From positions 1-34,853 of the forward strand of contig CANHEE010000019.1 of the NCBI GenBank assembly GCA_947459655.1: 34,853 nucleotides of DNA, read 5' to 3'. This document shows positions 1 to 9,031 of this stretch, piece after piece (positions within the stretch are counted from its first letter, which is position 1; each line of letters begins with the position of its first letter). A program made the position numbers and the translations under genes. The notes under the pieces were generated by a model. That model did no database searches, was not told the origin of the DNA, and was given only the letters and a program-made list of their open reading frames with translations. The DNA comes from Lewinellaceae bacterium. GTDB taxonomy: Bacteria; Bacteroidota; Bacteroidia; Chitinophagales; Saprospiraceae.

Positions 1-2367
1 GATTTTGTAACTACGGAAGACGGTACAGGAATTGTCCATACTGCCCCATCCTTTGGAGCTGATGACATGAAAGCAGGCCGTGCCAATGGTACGGGTACGC
101 TTACTTTGGTTGACAAACGCGGTAGATTTATCGACAACGTTGGTCCTTTTTCAGGAGAATTCGTCAAAGGAGACTATCTGTCGGAAGACGAAAAAGCTGC
201 CGAGGTAGAGCGACTAAAAAACCTTCCTGGTGAAGATGAACTTTCTACGCTGATTAGAAACATCGTAGGTAGAACAAGCACATACCTCGATGTAAATGAG
301 CGGATTATACTGAAATTACAACTAGAAAATAAGCTTTTCAAAAAAGAAAAATACGTACACAACTACCCGCATTGTTGGAGGACAGACAAGCCCGTATTGT
401 ACTACCCGCTCGACAGCTGGTTCATACGCGCCTCCGCAGTGAAAGAGCGGATGAGTGAACTCAATAAAACCATCAATTGGAAACCTGCCGCAACTGGCGA
501 AGGCCGCTTCGGCAAATGGCTGGAAAACCTCAATGACTGGAACCTGTCCAGAAGCAGGTACTGGGGAACACCACTGCCCATCTGGAGAACTGCGGATGGA
601 ACAGAGGAAATCTGTATCGGATCTGCGGAGGAGCTCAAAAAAGAAATCGACAAAGCAAACGCAACATTACAATTGAGCCAGCAATTGCCAGTCGATTTTC
701 ACCGTCCATACATTGATGATGTGATTCTTGTTTCCCCTTCAGGTAAAAAAATGATTCGGGAAACAGATCTGATTGACGTGTGGTTTGACAGTGGTGCAAT
801 GCCCTTCGCACAATGGCATTACCCAATGGAAAACCAGGAAAAATGGAAAAAAGCCTATCCGGCAGACTATATTAGCGAGGGAGTAGACCAGACCCGTGGC
901 TGGTTTTATACCCTGCACGCCATCAGTGTGATGGTCGAAGACAGTGTGGCTTTTAAAAATGTTGTATCCACTGGACTTGTACTGGATAAAAACGGACAGA
1001 AAATGTCCAAGCGACTGGGCAATGCCATTGATCCGTTTGAAACAATTGACAAGCACGGTGCTGATGTCACTCGCTGGTACATGGTATCCAACTCCCAGCC
1101 CTGGGATAACCTTAAATTTGATCTTGATGGACTGACGGAGGTTCGCAACAAGTTCTTCGGAACCCTTTACAACACCTACAACTTCTTCGCTCTTTACGCA
1201 AATGTTGACGGATTTGCATACCGTGAGGACAACATAATTATTGCAGAAAGACCGGAGATTGATCGGTGGATTTTATCTAAACTGAATTCTCTGATCAGCG
1301 AAATAAATGCACAATACGCTGATTATGAACCAACAAATGCAGCAAGATTACTTGAAAAATTTGTGGACGACCACTTGTCCAACTGGTACGTAAGGCTATG
1401 CCGCCGCCGTTTCTGGAAGGGTGACTATACAACTGATAAAATCTCTGCTTACCAGACGCTGTACACCTGTATGGAGGCGCTCTCCAAAATGATGTCCCCC
1501 ATCGCACCATTTTTTAGCGACTGGTTGTATAAAAACCTGAACACGGTAAGCGGTAGAGAGCAGTTCGAAAGTGTTCACCTGGCACTTTTTCCGGAGTCGC
1601 GGAGCGAATACATTGACCTTGGCCTTGAACAGCGCATGGAATACGCGCAGCAAATATCCTCTCTTATTTTAAGCTTGAGAAAAGGCCAAAACATCAGGGT
1701 TCGCCAGCCCCTTAGCCGTGTTCTGCTCCCGGTGCTCGACAACCAGTTTGAGGCCCAGATAGAAGCTGTGAAAGATCTTATTCTGGCTGAAACAAACATT
1801 AAAAAACTGGAATTCATCAAAGATACCAGCGGTGTGGTCAAAAAACGCTGCAAGCCAAACTTCAAGACACTCGGCAGAAAACTGGGTAAAGACATGAAAG
1901 CCGGAGGTGAAATCATTGAACAACTCAGCAATGAACAGATTTCAGAAATAGAGCAGACAAATCAGTACAAACTGACAGTAAATGGTAATGCATATGAACT
2001 TGCGCTCGAAGACCTCGAAATCATCAGCGAGGACATTCCAGGCTGGCTGGTCGCCAATAACCCTGAAAGCGGTTTGATCGTTGCGCTGGACATCAACCTG
2101 TCCGACGAACTCATTGCAGAAGGTGTTGCGCGCGAACTGGTCAACCGCATCCAGAACATCAGAAAAGACAAAGATTTTGACATCACGGATAAAATTTCAG
2201 TTAAAATCCAACGTCACGACCATATTGCGGGTGCCATAAGCAGTTTCAGCCCGTACATTTGTGCAGAGGTTTTGGCCACATCACTTGAAATGTCCGACCA
2301 GGTGGAGGGAGAAGAGGTCGAGATGACAGAGGACCTTCAGCTCAGAATCAGCGTCCAGAAAAATTAG
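1..2367 (+). CDS. ileS: Isoleucyl-tRNA synthetase, C-terminal 788 residues (5' end outside window)
   Basis: This enzyme charges tRNA-Ile with isoleucine in the cytoplasm. The reading frame is open from base 1, so the gene is cut by the window edge and the first ATG at 67 is internal. The visible part begins in the CP1 editing domain (GTGIVHTAPSFGADD at about residues 8-22). It continues through the second half of the Rossmann fold (SRSRYWGTPLPIW; WFDSGAMPFAQWHYP), the KMSKR ATP-binding loop at residues 334-338, the helical anticodon-binding domain, and a C-terminal region (IRVRQPLSRVLLP onward) of the kind found in the Bacteroidota/eukaryote-like IleRS type. Full enzymes of this type are about 1,100 residues, so roughly the first 330 are missing. 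A hairpin terminator follows the stop. Family assignment is seen directly; the clade is inferred from similarity of the C terminus. Confidence 0.97.
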   Translation, partial: DFVTTEDGTGIVHTAPSFGADDMKAGRANGTGTLTLVDKRGRFIDNVGPFSGEFVKGDYLSEDEKAAEVERLKNLPGEDELSTLIRNIVGRTSTYLDVNERIILKLQLENKLFKKEKYVHNYPHCWRTDKPVLYYPLDSWFIRASAVKERMSELNKTINWKPAATGEGRFGKWLENLNDWNLSRSRYWGTPLPIWRTADGTEEICIGSAEELKKEIDKANATLQLSQQLPVDFHRPYIDDVILVSPSGKKMIRETDLIDVWFDSGAMPFAQWHYPMENQEKWKKAYPADYISEGVDQTRGWFYTLHAISVMVEDSVAFKNVVSTGLVLDKNGQKMSKRLGNAIDPFETIDKHGADVTRWYMVSNSQPWDNLKFDLDGLTEVRNKFFGTLYNTYNFFALYANVDGFAYREDNIIIAERPEIDRWILSKLNSLISEINAQYADYEPTNAARLLEKFVDDHLSNWYVRLCRRRFWKGDYTTDKISAYQTLYTCMEALSKMMSPIAPFFSDWLYKNLNTVSGREQFESVHLALFPESRSEYIDLGLEQRMEYAQQISSLILSLRKGQNIRVRQPLSRVLLPVLDNQFEAQIEAVKDLILAETNIKKLEFIKDTSGVVKKRCKPNFKTLGRKLGKDMKAGGEIIEQLSNEQISEIEQTNQYKLTVNGNAYELALEDLEIISEDIPGWLVANNPESGLIVALDINLSDELIAEGVARELVNRIQNIRKDKDFDITDKISVKIQRHDHIAGAISSFSPYICAEVLATSLEMSDQVEGEEVEMTEDLQLRISVQKN

Positions 2368-2372
2368 CAATG

Positions 2373-2410
2373 AAAAAAGCCGCAGAGTTTAACACTCCGC
2401 GGCTTTTTTT
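2373..2410. terminator. Bidirectional rho-independent terminator between ileS and the phosphatase gene
   Basis: A GCCGC/GCGGC stem (2379-2383 with 2399-2403), extended by GAGT/ACTC after one mismatch, closes a TTAAC loop. It is flanked by an A-run on the left and a T-run on the right, so it can stop transcription from both strands. It sits between convergent genes and overlaps the last codons of the phosphatase gene. Confidence 0.85.
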
Positions 2411-2882
2411 ATTGCTTTCCGGCTTTGCTGGCATACACTTCAATTACTTTATCACAGGCCTGATCCAGCATTTCCCAAACCTTTTCATACCCCTCAATTC
2501 CACCGTAGTAGGGATCAGGAACGCTGACATCACGGTTTGGATACACCAGATCCATAATCAGCCGAATCTTGTTGCGCTGTTCCATGGTAGATGTCATTTC
2601 GTACATATCATCTCGATTGGCTGTATCCATGGCGAGAATTAGATCAAATTTGCTGAAATCTTCCCTGCTGATTTTTCTTGCCCGCTGGTTTGTGATGTCC
2701 ACACCATTTCTTCCTGCCACTTCAATAGACTTTTCGTGAGGCTGACTACCCTCGTGGTAACCACCTGTTCCAGCCGAGTCAATCTCCCATCCAAGTCCCA
2801 AAGCTTCAACTTTAGATTTTAATAACCCCTCCGCCAGTGGAGAACGACAAATATTCCCCAGACATACCACCAATACTTTCAT
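2409..2882 (-). CDS. Low-molecular-weight protein tyrosine phosphatase
   Basis: This is a 157-residue cytoplasmic phosphatase that removes phosphate from phosphotyrosine through a cysteine intermediate. The P-loop CLGNICRS gives the nucleophile Cys7 and Arg13 (C-X5-R) right at the N terminus, as is usual for the family, and the general-acid motif DPYY lies at residues 123-126. Length is normal for the family. In other bacteria such enzymes often act with tyrosine kinases that control exopolysaccharide export (Wzb/Etp type), but no kinase or polysaccharide gene is adjacent here, so the substrate is unknown. The arsenate-reductase branch is less likely because the DPYY acid loop is intact. A TATATTTG box lies upstream at 2936-2943. 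Confidence 0.93.
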   Translation of the reverse strand: MKVLVVCLGNICRSPLAEGLLKSKVEALGLGWEIDSAGTGGYHEGSQPHEKSIEVAGRNGVDITNQRARKISREDFSKFDLILAMDTANRDDMYEMTSTMEQRNKIRLIMDLVYPNRDVSVPDPYYGGIEGYEKVWEMLDQACDKVIEVYASKAGKQ

Positions 2883-2935
2883 AAAAGCCCTGTTTATTTT
2901 GTGGGCGCAAAGGTAAGGAAATAACCCTTCCCTGA

Positions 2936-2943
2936 CAAATATA
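2936..2943 (-). promoter_or_regulatory. Candidate Bacteroidota -7 box for the phosphatase gene
   Basis: Read on the minus strand this is TATATTTG, a full match to the Bacteroidota TAnnTTTG -7 element, about 55 bases before the phosphatase start. No clear TTTG at -33 is seen. The longer string TTATATTTGTCA recurs upstream of the 1883-aa surface protein. Confidence 0.4.
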
Positions 2944-3011
2944 AAAAATAATAATATAGACGTTCGTGAAATTTCTTTTCACTGGTCTTATACTTACTGA
3001 ATTTTATCCGC

Positions 3012-3028
3012 CAAAACCTCTCGGAGGT
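3012..3028 (-). terminator. Weak terminator-like hairpin after the 78-aa membrane protein gene
   Basis: ACCTC (3016-3020) and GAGGT (3024-3028) form a 5-bp stem with a 3-base loop. On the minus strand it is followed by TTTTGG. The stem is short and the U-tract poor, so termination is uncertain. Confidence 0.3.
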
Positions 3029-3055
3029 GACCATTCAGACAAGTCCGGATCTGTA

Positions 3056-3292
3056 TTATTTCTGAAGCTCCGCCTGCTCAGACCTACTGCCTGATCTGTC
3101 AATGGAATCTTTCGTAGCTTTTGCAGAAGCCTCAGCCTCCACTGCCTTCATTTCATTTACCTTGTCTCTACAACCCTTGAAATACCATAGGGAGGCAAGC
3201 AGCAACAGCACCCCGATAATCCAGGGAAGCCAGTTGATTTGCTCTTCAGTGGTTGGAACATCGTTTTGCATCTTGGTATTTTGTGTTTCCAT
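3056..3292 (-). CDS. Small single-pass membrane protein of unknown function (78 aa)
   Basis: I do not recognise a named family. The protein has a polar N-terminal stretch of about 20 residues, one strong hydrophobic segment (INWLPWIIGVLLLLASLWYF, about residues 19-38), then Gly-Cys-Arg and a charged Ala/Glu/Lys-rich tail of about 40 residues that could be helical. The Cys follows the membrane segment rather than forming a lipobox, so this looks like an inner-membrane anchor, not a lipoprotein. Short proteins with a TM segment followed by a charged tail are common in Bacteroidota. A 260-base ORF on the opposite strand lacks such features. The gene stands alone, with an intergenic stretch on each side and only a weak hairpin after it. 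Confidence 0.6.
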   Translation of the reverse strand: METQNTKMQNDVPTTEEQINWLPWIIGVLLLLASLWYFKGCRDKVNEMKAVEAEASAKATKDSIDRSGSRSEQAELQK

Positions 3293-3646
3293 ATTTTATA
3301 CCTTGTTTCAAATGAATACCATAGTCTGTTTAGAAAAAGGCTCTACTTCCGAGTGCAGCTGAGTAAATTCTCTAATAGGCATAGTAAACAAATTTTTGGG
3401 ACATTAAAACTGTAAAAGTACGACTTCGCATCGAGTTTTTTTTTGTCTTATTTGTAACAGCTCCTGAGAATGATTTTAACCATTTGATCGACTAAATAAA
3501 AACAAGTGTATATTTACGAATGCGTTTGCATGGCTATTCTAGAGCAAAGCAATCAAAATCCCTGAATTCGTGGGGTAAGCATGCAACCATCATCTCAAAT
3601 TGGTGCACTTGATTTAATGTAATTATAACAAAAACTATATCCTCTG
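3293..3646. other. Intergenic region between the small membrane protein gene and the CotH gene
   Basis: This is a 354-base divergent intergenic region, AT-rich, with a T-run near 3437-3445. I see no convincing gene or RNA. It contains a candidate promoter for the CotH gene (3483-3516) and presumably the unrecognised promoter of the 78-aa gene. Confidence 0.5.
3483..3516 (+). promoter_or_regulatory. Candidate promoter of the CotH-family gene
   Basis: TTTG (3483-3486) and TATATTTA (3509-3516, seven of eight matches to TAnnTTTG) are separated by 22 bases, close to the usual -33/-7 spacing of Bacteroidota promoters. This would give a 5' leader of about 120 bases. Confidence 0.3.
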
Positions 3647-5953
3647 ATGAATAAATTCTTTCTGCTGGGACTATGCTACATGGGCATATTTTCAGCCTCT
3701 GCCCAAAAAGGCCTGTACGACATCGACAAAGTACAGGAGATCAAAATTGTGTTCGGCTACAGCGATTGGAATGCCAAATTACAGGCTCAAAAAGCAGGTA
3801 ACCAGGACTACATTCTAGCCCAGTCCTGCACCATCAATGGTGTAACATTCGACAGCGTCGGCGTAAAGTACAAGGGAAATAGTTCCTACCGTGCAACCAA
3901 CCTAAAAAATCCGCTTCACATCAAACTGGACTGGAAAAAAGAACAGACCTACCACAATGTGAACAGCATCAAACTGGGCAATCTCTTTTCTGATCCAAGT
4001 TACATTCGCGAACAATTGTCATATAAACTCCTTAGCACTTATATGGACTGCCCGCGCGCCAACTACGCACGAGTATATATTGAGGGTAATTACTACGGAC
4101 TCATGAGCAATGTAGAGCCTATAAACAATAAATTTGTCAGCGACCATTTTGGCTCTTCAGAAAATGCATTTGTAAAATGCAATCCAAAATATGGTGCAGG
4201 AGCGCCGGGAGGAACGAGTATTCCCAATCTGGCATTTCTGGGCGGGGATTCCTCCCTGTATATGAACAGATACGAACTGGAAAATCCCTTTGGATGGAAA
4301 GAGCTTATCGAATTGACTGACACTATTGCCAATAATCCAAAAGGACTTTCAAAAATTTTGGATGTAGACCGCGCCATCTGGATGCTGGCTTTCAACAATG
4401 TATTTGTCAATTTGGATAGTTACACAGGTTCATTTGCACAAAATTATTACCTCTATAAAGACAACAACGGCAGATTTGCTCCGATTGTATGGGATCTCAA
4501 TATGTCCTTCGGAAGCTTCACGGCTACAGGTGCAGTAGGCGGTGGCGCAGGTGGCGGATCCTCAACTTCCCTAATAAAAATGGAATATGACCTGCACAGA
4601 AACAATGCAGCCAGACCACTGATCAAAGCCATCCTTTCCAACCCCACTTACGAGAAAATGTATGTCGCACATATGCGGACCATGTTGAAAGACTATTTCA
4701 GCAACAAGGAATACGAAAACCAGGCAAAAGCATTGCAGGCATTTATTGAACCCGAAGTGAAGACCGATGTAAATGCTCAGTCAACTTATGCATCGTTTCA
4801 GACAAGCATGACCGCCACTGGAACCAGCGGACCGGGAATGCCCGGACGCAATGTTATCGGTATTTCAACCTTGATGAACGGTCGCACTGTCCACCTGAAT
4901 GACCTGCCAAAATTTAAAGCACAGCCACCTGCTATTACTTCATTTGCTTACGCGCCCCAAGCAGCAAAAATCGGCGAAACAATATTCGTTACCGTTAAAA
5001 TAAGCGCTTTGAACAACGCCTTTCTTGCTTATAGAGAAGACAGTGATGACATTTTTGAGAAAACACCCATGTTCGATGATGGTCTGCATGGCGATGGCAT
5101 TGCAAACGACTCCGTTTTTGGCGCAGCAGTGGTGGTTAAAGACTATAAAATGTCCTGCTACATATACGCGGAAAACAGCGAAGCCGGAGCCTTTTCTCCC
5201 GAGCGTGCAGAGCATGAATTCCATACGCTGGCGTTTTCAAATTCGGGCTCCTCATCTGTGCTTCCGGGAGAATTGGTCATTAACGAGTTGATGGCATCCA
5301 ATCAAAATACCGTGCTGGACCCTTCAGATGGAAAAGCCGATGACTGGGCAGAACTTTACAACAACACCTCATCAACTATTTCTCTTGACAACCTGTATAT
5401 GACAGATGATTTCACCAACAAAGACAAGTGGCAATTTCCTGCCGGCCAGAGCATTCCACCAAAAGGCAGACTGGTGGTGTGGCTTGACGAGGACGGAAAA
5501 GCTACTACGGGTATTCATGCCTCGTTCAAGTTGTCTTCTACAGGTGAAGAATTGATGCTAACGAAGGCAGACGGAACAGTGCTGGATAGCATTGTATTCG
5601 GCGCTATAGCAGCCGACCAGTCCATGGAAAGATGCCCGGACGGAACAGGAAATTTCGTCCTGACACCCAACCCAACCTTCAATGCTATTAACTGCAAACC
5701 ACTGTCCGCAGAGGAAATTTTCACCGGTGAAACTTTCATCGTTTACCCGAATCCTGCAACTGAGTCCTTTACAATCCAAGGCCCAGAAGTGAATAGTGCT
5801 GCAATTTTTGATATGCAGGGGAATCTATGCTGGCAAACTGAAGACTTGATGACAGACCGCGTAAGCATTTCCACTGATCAGCTGCCCAATGGATTCTATT
5901 TACTGATCATCAACAGTAGGATACAGAAAAAACTTGTAGTACTAAGAAAATAA
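3647..5953 (+). CDS. Secreted CotH-family protein kinase with lamin-tail domain and T9SS type A sorting signal
   Basis: The 768-residue product starts with a signal peptide (MNKFFLLGLCYMGIFSASAQ). A CotH kinase-like domain covers roughly residues 25-400, with VKYKGNSS near residue 75 and the conserved YYLYKDNNGRFAPIVWDLNMSFG region around residues 265-290, whose Asp is the probable metal-binding residue. A glycine-rich insert (about residues 295-306) follows at once. Next come an Ig-like stretch, a lamin-tail domain (about 540-640, beginning GELVINELMASN) and a T9SS type A tail (VYPNPATESF to the end). CotH proteins in Bacillus spores are atypical kinases that phosphorylate coat proteins. Here the enzyme should act on extracellular or surface proteins after export through the outer membrane. 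The gene is monocistronic, and a shared terminator follows. Kinase activity is inferred from the family. Confidence 0.9.
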   Translation: MNKFFLLGLCYMGIFSASAQKGLYDIDKVQEIKIVFGYSDWNAKLQAQKAGNQDYILAQSCTINGVTFDSVGVKYKGNSSYRATNLKNPLHIKLDWKKEQTYHNVNSIKLGNLFSDPSYIREQLSYKLLSTYMDCPRANYARVYIEGNYYGLMSNVEPINNKFVSDHFGSSENAFVKCNPKYGAGAPGGTSIPNLAFLGGDSSLYMNRYELENPFGWKELIELTDTIANNPKGLSKILDVDRAIWMLAFNNVFVNLDSYTGSFAQNYYLYKDNNGRFAPIVWDLNMSFGSFTATGAVGGGAGGGSSTSLIKMEYDLHRNNAARPLIKAILSNPTYEKMYVAHMRTMLKDYFSNKEYENQAKALQAFIEPEVKTDVNAQSTYASFQTSMTATGTSGPGMPGRNVIGISTLMNGRTVHLNDLPKFKAQPPAITSFAYAPQAAKIGETIFVTVKISALNNAFLAYREDSDDIFEKTPMFDDGLHGDGIANDSVFGAAVVVKDYKMSCYIYAENSEAGAFSPERAEHEFHTLAFSNSGSSSVLPGELVINELMASNQNTVLDPSDGKADDWAELYNNTSSTISLDNLYMTDDFTNKDKWQFPAGQSIPPKGRLVVWLDEDGKATTGIHASFKLSSTGEELMLTKADGTVLDSIVFGAIAADQSMERCPDGTGNFVLTPNPTFNAINCKPLSAEEIFTGETFIVYPNPATESFTIQGPEVNSAAIFDMQGNLCWQTEDLMTDRVSISTDQLPNGFYLLIINSRIQKKLVVLRK

Positions 5954-5989
5954 ACACAGCCTTCTGCAGCAGCAGAATACGTGCAAAAT

Positions 5990-6023
5990 AAAAATGGACC
6001 ACAGTATTTTGCGGTCCATTTTT
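5990..6023. terminator. Bidirectional terminator between the CotH gene and the TapB-like gene
   Basis: An 11-bp perfect inverted repeat (AAAAATGGACC, 5990-6000; GGTCCATTTTT, 6013-6023) with a 12-base loop and A/T-rich flanks lies between convergent genes. Confidence 0.85.
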
Positions 6024-6026
6024 ATT

Positions 6027-6752
6027 TTACGGCTTTTCCAGTTTGGTGAGCAATGAGTAACCCATTGACTTTCCATCTTCGTCAAAAGTGGCCGTTTTAA
6101 CTGTGAGACCTTTATCCATCCAGATTGCGTAGCTGTACTGCTCTCCCATCCCCGTGCTGTTCATGATTTTATAGGTAATCTTGTAACAGTCAAATGTACC
6201 TGCACTACTGGTTATGGTTTCTTTTTTTTCTACTATCCGATCTTTCATTGTGCAGGACATGGTCATTAGCGGTGTGCCGTTCATAATCATCTGCATGTTC
6301 ATCGTGTTTTCCGGAAGTATCTGGCCGACCATCAACTTGTTGGGTATTTCCACATTATCGCCGGTAATTTTCATCTCCATGTTATTCATCTCACTGAATG
6401 AGGTCCTTGAACCCATCATATCTCTGAAATTCATGACAATACTCCCATTGTGACAACGCAATTTTGTAGTAAACTCATCTTTTTTAGACCTGGCAAACTT
6501 TTCATCAGTTGAAATCTTACAGGTCGCAACCAGATCACCATCTTCCTCTCCTACTTCGACTACTTCCTGGTTAACAATACTTGCAACCTGGTCTTTCTTG
6601 TCATAAGAGGTCATCTGTGTTTTAAATCCTTTTTTAAATTGACCGAGGCTCTTGCAGTCTGTCTGCCCTGAGGAAGAAACTGTTACCTGCTTTTGAGCAA
6701 TAATCCCGGTAGCAAAACTCCAGATGGCTATGAGTACAAATATTTTTTTCAT
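6027..6752 (-). CDS. Exported DUF3108/TapB-like protein
   Basis: The product is 241 residues from the ATG at 6752. An upstream in-frame ATG at 6800 would put 16 residues in front of a clean signal peptide (MKKIFVLIAIWSFATGIIAQ), so the inner start is preferred. The mature protein is predicted to be beta-rich and soluble. Its C-terminal part (SSAGTFDCYKITYKI, then YAIWMDKGLTVKTATFDEDGKSMGYSLLTKLE) resembles the DUF3108-like TapB family found in many Bacteroidota, whose molecular role is not established. There is no lipobox Cys after the signal and no T9SS tail, so it should stay in the periplasm. It is transcribed alone and shares a terminator with the CotH gene. Family placement is from memory of the motif, with moderate certainty. 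Confidence 0.75.
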   Translation of the reverse strand: MKKIFVLIAIWSFATGIIAQKQVTVSSSGQTDCKSLGQFKKGFKTQMTSYDKKDQVASIVNQEVVEVGEEDGDLVATCKISTDEKFARSKKDEFTTKLRCHNGSIVMNFRDMMGSRTSFSEMNNMEMKITGDNVEIPNKLMVGQILPENTMNMQMIMNGTPLMTMSCTMKDRIVEKKETITSSAGTFDCYKITYKIMNSTGMGEQYSYAIWMDKGLTVKTATFDEDGKSMGYSLLTKLEKP

Positions 6753-6878
6753 AAAAAACTTTTTTTTAGCATAAATAATAGCAGAAACATGACTTTGCAA
6801 GTGTTTTCGCGTTTGGACGGCTTATGATTTTAATGATTTCAGACCCCTGAATAACCATTATATTCCCATGGCAATATT

Positions 6879-7676
6879 CTAAAACCCGTCCCCATCAAGC
6901 AGATTGCCCAAGCCACCAAGCACCGAACCCTCTTCCTTGCGACCACCAACAGAACCGTAGGAAAGAATCCTGCTCGCCAGTCTGCTGATTGGTATGGACT
7001 GAATCCAAACCTTTCCCGGGCCTCTTAAAACGGCATAAAAAAGGCCCTCACCACCGAAAATCACATTTTTAATTCCTTTGACAAACTCAATATCATAATC
7101 AACATCTTTGGTGAATGCCACAATGCAACCGGTATCTATCCGCAGCAATTCACCAGCGCGCAACTCTTTTTCAATAACGTAACCACCCGCATGTACGAAA
7201 GCCATGCCATCGCCTTCCAATTTCTGCATGATAAAGCCTTCCCCACCAAACAGACCGGTACCCAATTTTCGCTGAAACTCAATACCAATGGAAACGCCTT
7301 TGGCTGCTGCCAAAAAAGCATCCTTCTGACAAATGACTTTGCCGCCCAAATGGTACAAATCCATGGGTATAATCTTTCCCGGGTAAGGCGCTGCAAAGGA
7401 AACCCTTTGCTTGAGGTTGCCGTAGTTGGTAAAGGCAGTCATGAACAAACTTTCACCGGTCAGGAGGCGTTTTCCCGCCGAAACCAGGGAACCCAAAAAG
7501 CCGCCACTCTGCTGCTTTGAGCCGTCGCCGAAAATGGTTTCCATACGGATGAATTCATCCATCATCATGAAGCTTCCAGACTCACCGATGGCTGTTTCCT
7601 GAGGATCCAGTTCTACTTCTACACACTGAAGCTCCTCACCATAAATTTTGTAGTCAATCTCGTGATTTGTAATCAT
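6879..7676 (-). CDS. AIM24/TIGR00266 family protein
   Basis: The product has 265 residues from the ATG at 7676. A longer frame to 7727 exists but adds a Lys/Phe-rich leader not typical of the family and would run into the divergent gene. The sequence shows the family's repeated glycine-rich beta-strand pattern: [54 protein letters not shown] and [24 protein letters not shown], ending in a Gly-rich tail. AIM24-like proteins form trimeric beta-sandwich assemblies, and the bacterial members have no firmly assigned function. No signal peptide or membrane segment is seen, so it is probably cytoplasmic. It is divergent from the methyltransferase gene, and their start regions are very close. Confidence 0.9.
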   Translation of the reverse strand: MITNHEIDYKIYGEELQCVEVELDPQETAIGESGSFMMMDEFIRMETIFGDGSKQQSGGFLGSLVSAGKRLLTGESLFMTAFTNYGNLKQRVSFAAPYPGKIIPMDLYHLGGKVICQKDAFLAAAKGVSIGIEFQRKLGTGLFGGEGFIMQKLEGDGMAFVHAGGYVIEKELRAGELLRIDTGCIVAFTKDVDYDIEFVKGIKNVIFGGEGLFYAVLRGPGKVWIQSIPISRLASRILSYGSVGGRKEEGSVLGGLGNLLDGDGF

Positions 7677-7842
7677 CTGCTTTTTGTTTTTCTTAAAGTT
7701 AACAAAGAAATTTGGGGCAATGGGCAAGGCTCCGATAATAAATCCTTTTCAAAAGGAAAGCGGATACCGCCCTAAAAAAGTCCGTAAAACTAACGATTCT
7801 TCAAAAAAATCTGAGTATCATTACCCTAAATTTTGTGAGGCA

Positions 7843-9009
7843 ATGAGATTAATAGCAAAAACGTTGCAGGGACTAGAGGAAGTACTGGCTGAGGAACTGG
7901 AGGGCATTGGAGCCGGAAACATACAAATTCAGAGCAGAAGTTGCAGTTTTGAAGGCGACAAAAGGGTTTTATACCGTGCTAACCTGGAATTGCGGACTGC
8001 ATTGCGGATTCTGGTTCCAATCTGGAGTTCGGAAGTACACCTCGAAAAGCACATTTATGAAGATGTACAAAAAATCGACTGGTCAAAATACCTGGATATC
8101 GATGGGACGTTTGCCGTTGACGCCACCGTTCATTCCGATAGGTTTTCTCATTCGCATTACATCGCCCTGCTCACGAAAGATGCCATCGTCGACCAGTTCA
8201 GGGAAAGGTACAATACCCGACCTGATATTGACACCGCTCAACCGGACTTGCGTATCCATGTGTACATCAGCAACGACATTTTTGAATTATCACTTGATAG
8301 CTCAGGCGAGTCTTTGCACAAAAGGGGCTACAGCAAGGGGATTCTCGTTGCTCCCATAAACGATGTACTGGCTGCCGGACTCATCAAACTGTCTGGTTGG
8401 AAAATGGATTGTGACTTTATGGATCCAATGTGCGGGTCAGGAACCATTCTGATTGAAGCTGCCATGATGGCGTACAATATACCTTCCCTCTGGAACAGGA
8501 CTTACTTCGGTTTTTTGCGATGGAAAAATTTCGACGAAAATTTATGGACGGAAATAAGGGAGGAAGCTTACCGGAAAATGAAAACGAGTTTTGCTTTTTC
8601 CATCAGGGGTTATGATATAGCATATGAGGCTGTACATACCGCAGAAACCAACTGCAAACTGGCAGGCCTGAAAGGTTATGTAAAAATTGAAAGATGCGCT
8701 CTCGAAAGACAAGCCGAGCTAACGCAAAAAACATTGATCATAACCAATCCACCATACGATGAACGCATCGGAATCGAAGATACCGATCGATTTTACGCAC
8801 TGCTGGGAGACACCATGAAAAAGAAATTCAAGGGAGTGGAAGCATGGATCATTACCGCAAACATGGCGGCAGCAAAGCACATCGGTTTGAGAACTTCCAA
8901 AAAGTTAAACCTGAACAATGGCGGACTGGAATGTAAGTTTTTGAAATTTGAACTGTACGAGGGTTCAAGAAAAACCAAAAGTACGGACAGCTACAATAAG
9001 GATAGTTAA
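7843..9009 (+). CDS. rlmL: THUMP-domain 23S rRNA (guanine-N2) methyltransferase, RlmL type
   Basis: This is a SAM-dependent RNA methyltransferase expected to make m2G in 23S rRNA (E. coli RlmL modifies G2445). From the ATG at 7843 the protein has 388 residues. An N-terminal THUMP region covers about residues 5-160. The SAM-binding motif DPMCGSGTILIEAAM starts at residue 194, and the catalytic motif NPPYDER is at 302-308. It corresponds only to the RlmL half of the E. coli RlmKL fusion; the RlmK domain is absent, as in most Bacteroidota. The frame extends upstream to ATGs at 7720 and 7684, adding a basic Lys-rich leader. I prefer 7843 because MRLIAKTLQGLEEVLA matches where the family normally begins, but a basic extension from 7720 cannot be excluded. 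Exact target base is inferred. Confidence 0.88.
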   Translation: MRLIAKTLQGLEEVLAEELEGIGAGNIQIQSRSCSFEGDKRVLYRANLELRTALRILVPIWSSEVHLEKHIYEDVQKIDWSKYLDIDGTFAVDATVHSDRFSHSHYIALLTKDAIVDQFRERYNTRPDIDTAQPDLRIHVYISNDIFELSLDSSGESLHKRGYSKGILVAPINDVLAAGLIKLSGWKMDCDFMDPMCGSGTILIEAAMMAYNIPSLWNRTYFGFLRWKNFDENLWTEIREEAYRKMKTSFAFSIRGYDIAYEAVHTAETNCKLAGLKGYVKIERCALERQAELTQKTLIITNPPYDERIGIEDTDRFYALLGDTMKKKFKGVEAWIITANMAAAKHIGLRTSKKLNLNNGGLECKFLKFELYEGSRKTKSTDSYNKDS

Positions 9010-9031
9010 GCTTTTATTTAAGAGTCGGACA

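Noticed and set aside
2370-2642. 90-codon plus-strand frame after ileS
   Set aside because: It starts inside the terminator and runs antisense through the clearly real phosphatase gene.
2409-2882. Arsenate reductase reading of the small phosphatase
   Set aside because: The DPYY acid loop and the C-X5-R P-loop at the N terminus fit a tyrosine phosphatase, and no ars genes are nearby.
3102-3362. 86-codon plus-strand frame
   Set aside because: It is the antisense shadow of the 78-aa membrane protein gene; the minus-strand product has the better signal (clean TM segment and charged tail).
7684-7842. Longer RlmL start (ATG at 7684 or 7720) adding a basic leader
   Set aside because: The family normally begins at the MRLIAKTLQG block; the extension is low-complexity Lys-rich and runs close to the divergent AIM24 gene start. 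7720 remains a possible alternative.
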